From: an uncultured Odoribacter sp.
Lineage (GTDB): Bacteria; Bacteroidota; Bacteroidia; Bacteroidales; Marinifilaceae
Assembly (NCBI GenBank): GCA_947176455.1
Contig: CAMWQQ010000073.1
Coordinates: forward strand, 1 to 7,457
Direction: 5' to 3'
Length of the DNA: 7,457 nucleotides
A program made the position numbers and the translations under genes. Shown piece after piece: positions 5,160-7,457 of this stretch (the stretch's first letter is position 1; each line of letters opens with the position of its first letter). Under the pieces are notes generated by a model. It was given only the letters and a program-made list of their open reading frames with translations, did no database searches and had not been told where the DNA came from.

Positions 5160-7457
5160 ATGAGAAGATTGTCATATCTATTATTCCTATTGTTATATTT
5201 GGGATGCAGCAAGAACGATGACGAGAATAATTTGGATTCGTCTACAAATATTTGTTTGGAACTTTCTCAAACAGAATTAACCTTTGAGGCAGAGGGTGGA
5301 GTGCAAAGTTTTAGAATTTCTGCATATACTGCTGATAAATATGAAAGTGTAGAATGGATGATTGTAAATGAATGCGTATGGTGCGGAACGGACATAACAC
5401 TTGGTTGTGGGGAACAGACAGTATTTGTTACTGTAAATGCTTACTCTGAAACAGAAGATCGAAATGTCAATCTACTTATCAAAGCTGGAGGAGAGACAAA
5501 AGTATTGACCATTAGTCAAAAACATATCAATGCAATTATTTTGAGCAAAGATAAATTTGACGTTCCTCAAGAAGGGGGTAATGTAGAAGTTGAAGTAAAA
5601 AGTAATATAGACTATGAGGTAATTATACCTGCCATATTTCAGCAATGGATAAAAGAAATTCCGAAGTCAAAAGCAATGACAACCCGAAACTTCAATTTTG
5701 AAGTTCTGGAAAACACGACATATGAAACACGGGAAGGATATGTTGTATTCCAAGGAAATACATTAAAGGATACTGTCCATATTCATCAACTGGCAGGAAC
5801 AAATACTTTGATTTTGAGCCAATCTATTTATGACATATCATCAGAAGGGGCTACTATTGAAGTTGAATTAAGATCCAATATTGATTACAATATTATTATT
5901 CCCAAAGCTGCTTTGGAGTGGATTAGCAACATCCCCACAAGAACGGAACGGACAGATAAAATATGTTTGAAAATAGAAAAAAACACCACTTATGACGACC
6001 GTGCTGCTGAAATTATCATAGAAGACCGAAATTCCACTTTAAGCGAAGTTTTGCGCATAAACCAATATGCTGAAAATACAATTCTTTTATCTTGTAAAAA
6101 TTACAGGATACCGGCCAAAGGGAATCAAATCTCCGTAGAGGTAAAAAGCAATATGGAATATGATGTTCTTGTTGGAGAGGACGCATCTGCTTGGATTCAA
6201 GAGATTCCGCCATCCAGAGGTTTGTCAACGGATGTACTGACTTTCAATATTTCAGAAAACACAACCGCCAATACCCGTTCTGCCGAAATTCTTATAAAAT
6301 CAAAAAGTAACGAATTGTCTGATACGCTTTGGGTAAGTCAATTGGCGCAGGGAGAAGTTGCAACATACATAGGTGATCTCATTTTTAGGACAGAACAGGA
6401 TTTAATAGATTTCAGCAGTGCAGGATACGCAAAAGTACAAGGAAATGTTTGGGTGCAAGGATTAGCAATACATTCATTAAAGAAGCTGGATAACCTGCTT
6501 ACTGAAATTGACGGTTCGTTAAATCTTCAAGGCGAAGGTTATGTTACATTAGATGGATTGCGAAGTTTGGAAAAAATTTCTAAAGATTTAATTATCTGGA
6601 CTTCAAATCTTAAATCTTTAGAGGGATTAGAAAACCTAACATCTATAGGAGGGGATCTATATATTAATGTTACAGCTTTGGAATCTTTTGAAGGATTGGA
6701 GAATTTGGAAAAAGTAGGCAAAAGTCTTAAAATAACTATTTCAGCAAGTTTTGTCTCTTTTTTGACAACCTTTAAAGGGTTTTCTAAATTGAAATGTATA
6801 GAAGAAAACTTTGAATTGTCTGTTGTGGGAGGAAGCTTATTCTATGATGACACTTTAGCGTTACAATCTTTTGAAGGATTGGAGAATCTTCAAACGATAG
6901 GTGGAAATTTTAAAATTACTGCAAACCATGTTTCATTGTCTTCACTAACTTCTTTTAAAGGACTAAGTGGTTTGAAAACTATCGGAGGTAATTTTGAATT
7001 GCTTGCTTTGTCTTCTTTGTCTTCTTTGTCTTCTTTGCGCTCTTTTGAAGGATTGGAAAATCTTGAAAATATTGGTGGTGATTTTAAAATTATAGCTAAT
7101 GGTTCTGCACTTAATTCTTTGGATTCTTTTAAAGGACTAAGTGGTTTGAGAATTATCGGTGGTAATTTTGAATTAGCTTCTTTAGCATCGAATGGAGATG
7201 TTGCTTTGGCTTCTTTAAAATCTTTTAAAGGGCTGGAGAATCTCCAGACTATAAGTGGTAATTTTAAAATCTCAGGTTATCCTACTTTTTCTTCTGCAGA
7301 ATCTTCTAATTTGACATCTTTCACTTCTTTTAGAGGTTTGGAAAATCTCAAAAATATTGGTGGAAAAAAATTAGAGATTAGTTATTTGGATGCCTTAAAT
7401 AATATTGATGCTCTTCATAACATTAAAGTATTGAATGATATTTCAATAACAGGGTGT
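5160..7457 (+). CDS. Surface lipoprotein with four BACON domains and leucine-rich repeats (partial, 3' end missing)
   Basis: The frame stays open for 766 codons to the window's end, so the C-terminus is missing. Residues 1-15 are a lipoprotein signal ending YLG|C with lipidated Cys16. SKNDDENN follows at once, which resembles the Bacteroidetes lipoprotein export signal, so the protein should face outward. Four BACON domains lie at about 31-122, 125-212, 216-304 and 306-397. Domains 2-4 share the 'V.V.SN..Y.V' strand, 'W[IL]..IP' and a closing '[HR]I.Q.A' or 'V.QLA' strand. Domain 1 is divergent and Cys-rich. BACON domains are known in Bacteroidetes glycan-binding and cell-surface proteins. 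From residue 439 there are at least twelve Receptor-L-like leucine-rich units with the core S(F/L)EGLENL..IGG.(F/L).I. The start gives the lipoprotein signal and lies 36 bases after the terminator hairpin. It is visibly more AT-rich than genes 1-6. A ligand-binding or adhesin role is inferred; the ligand is unknown. Confidence 0.88.
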   Translation, partial: MRRLSYLLFLLLYLGCSKNDDENNLDSSTNICLELSQTELTFEAEGGVQSFRISAYTADKYESVEWMIVNECVWCGTDITLGCGEQTVFVTVNAYSETEDRNVNLLIKAGGETKVLTISQKHINAIILSKDKFDVPQEGGNVEVEVKSNIDYEVIIPAIFQQWIKEIPKSKAMTTRNFNFEVLENTTYETREGYVVFQGNTLKDTVHIHQLAGTNTLILSQSIYDISSEGATIEVELRSNIDYNIIIPKAALEWISNIPTRTERTDKICLKIEKNTTYDDRAAEIIIEDRNSTLSEVLRINQYAENTILLSCKNYRIPAKGNQISVEVKSNMEYDVLVGEDASAWIQEIPPSRGLSTDVLTFNISENTTANTRSAEILIKSKSNELSDTLWVSQLAQGEVATYIGDLIFRTEQDLIDFSSAGYAKVQGNVWVQGLAIHSLKKLDNLLTEIDGSLNLQGEGYVTLDGLRSLEKISKDLIIWTSNLKSLEGLENLTSIGGDLYINVTALESFEGLENLEKVGKSLKITISASFVSFLTTFKGFSKLKCIEENFELSVVGGSLFYDDTLALQSFEGLENLQTIGGNFKITANHVSLSSLTSFKGLSGLKTIGGNFELLALSSLSSLSSLRSFEGLENLENIGGDFKIIANGSALNSLDSFKGLSGLRIIGGNFELASLASNGDVALASLKSFKGLENLQTISGNFKISGYPTFSSAESSNLTSFTSFRGLENLKNIGGKKLEISYLDALNNIDALHNIKVLNDISITGC
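6579..6622 (+). repeat. 13-bp inverted repeat within the leucine-rich region
   Basis: TCTAAAGATTTAA (6579-6591) is the exact reverse complement of TTAAATCTTTAGA (6610-6622), with an 18-base loop. It is AT-rich and inside coding sequence (around SKDLIIW and LKSLEG). It may be a by-product of the low-complexity codons used in this gene. Confidence 0.6.
7008..7037 (+). repeat. In-frame 9-bp tandem repeat (TTGTCTTCT x 3.3)
   Basis: The unit TTGTCTTCT occurs three times without a mismatch, followed by a further TTG, and encodes LSS LSS LSS L at residues 617-626. It sits in the linker between two leucine-rich cores. Copy-number change by slippage would alter linker length by three residues without breaking the frame. 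Confidence 0.9.

Larger units (their letters stand above)
6474..7457 (+). repeat. Leucine-rich (Receptor-L-like) repeat array in the lipoprotein gene
   Basis: Core units begin at residues 439, 463, 486, 509, 537, 570, 598, 628, 656, 688, 723 and 748, read by eye. Spacings are 24, 23, 23, 28, 33, 28, 30, 28, 32, 35 and 25 residues. From residue 509 to 688 two core types alternate: SFEGLENL and a Lys version such as SFKGLSGL. At the DNA level 6951-7000 and 7125-7174 match at 47 of 50 bases. The array probably continues past the window. Confidence 0.8.

Noticed and set aside
6684..7340. CRISPR-like spaced repeats
   Set aside because: The repeats are imperfect, the spacing varies in multiples of three, and the whole stretch is one open frame encoding leucine-rich units.

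Overview
The window looks like chromosomal DNA from a gut-type Bacteroidales bacterium (Bacteroides, Parabacteroides or a close relative). The evidence is four BACON domains in the last protein, a lipoprotein signal followed by an Asp/Glu-rich stretch of the kind Bacteroidetes use for surface export, A-rich leaders without strong Shine-Dalgarno sequences, and signal peptides that mostly leave a mature N-terminal Gln. All genes are on the + strand. No RNA gene, insertion sequence or CRISPR array was seen, and no gene-free stretch exceeds about 75 bases.

Region 1 (45-5085) is a tightly packed run of six genes for exported proteins of 170, 314, 330, 430, 215 and 172 residues. The first five are separated by 12-25 bases, and the sixth follows a 65-base gap. 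A perfect 12-bp hairpin (5096-5123) then ends the run. All six have signal peptidase I-type leaders, and none has a lipobox or a later membrane segment, so the products should be periplasmic, outer-membrane-associated or secreted. By eye they fall into two fold-like groups. Genes 2 and 3 have a CsgG/TolB-N-like alpha/beta N-terminal domain; in gene 3 it is followed by TPR-like repeats and a coiled coil. Genes 4 and 5, and more doubtfully gene 1, resemble the LPP20/FlgT-N type. Gene 6 is a small helical protein. I infer one envelope complex, loosely like CsgG- and FlgT/LPP20-containing assemblies elsewhere. No function is established, and this is the best candidate here for an undescribed system.

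Region 2 (5160-7457, open at the window's right end) is a separate, more AT-rich gene for a large surface lipoprotein. It has a lipobox Cys16, four BACON domains (residues about 31-397), then at least twelve leucine-rich Receptor-L-like repeats (from residue 439). Repeat spacing starts at a regular 23-24 residues and widens to 28-35 through Ser/Leu-rich inserts. One insert is a perfect 9-bp tandem repeat. The gene looks like a diversifying binding protein or adhesin.

Domain names are from memory and pattern reading only; no database search was possible.
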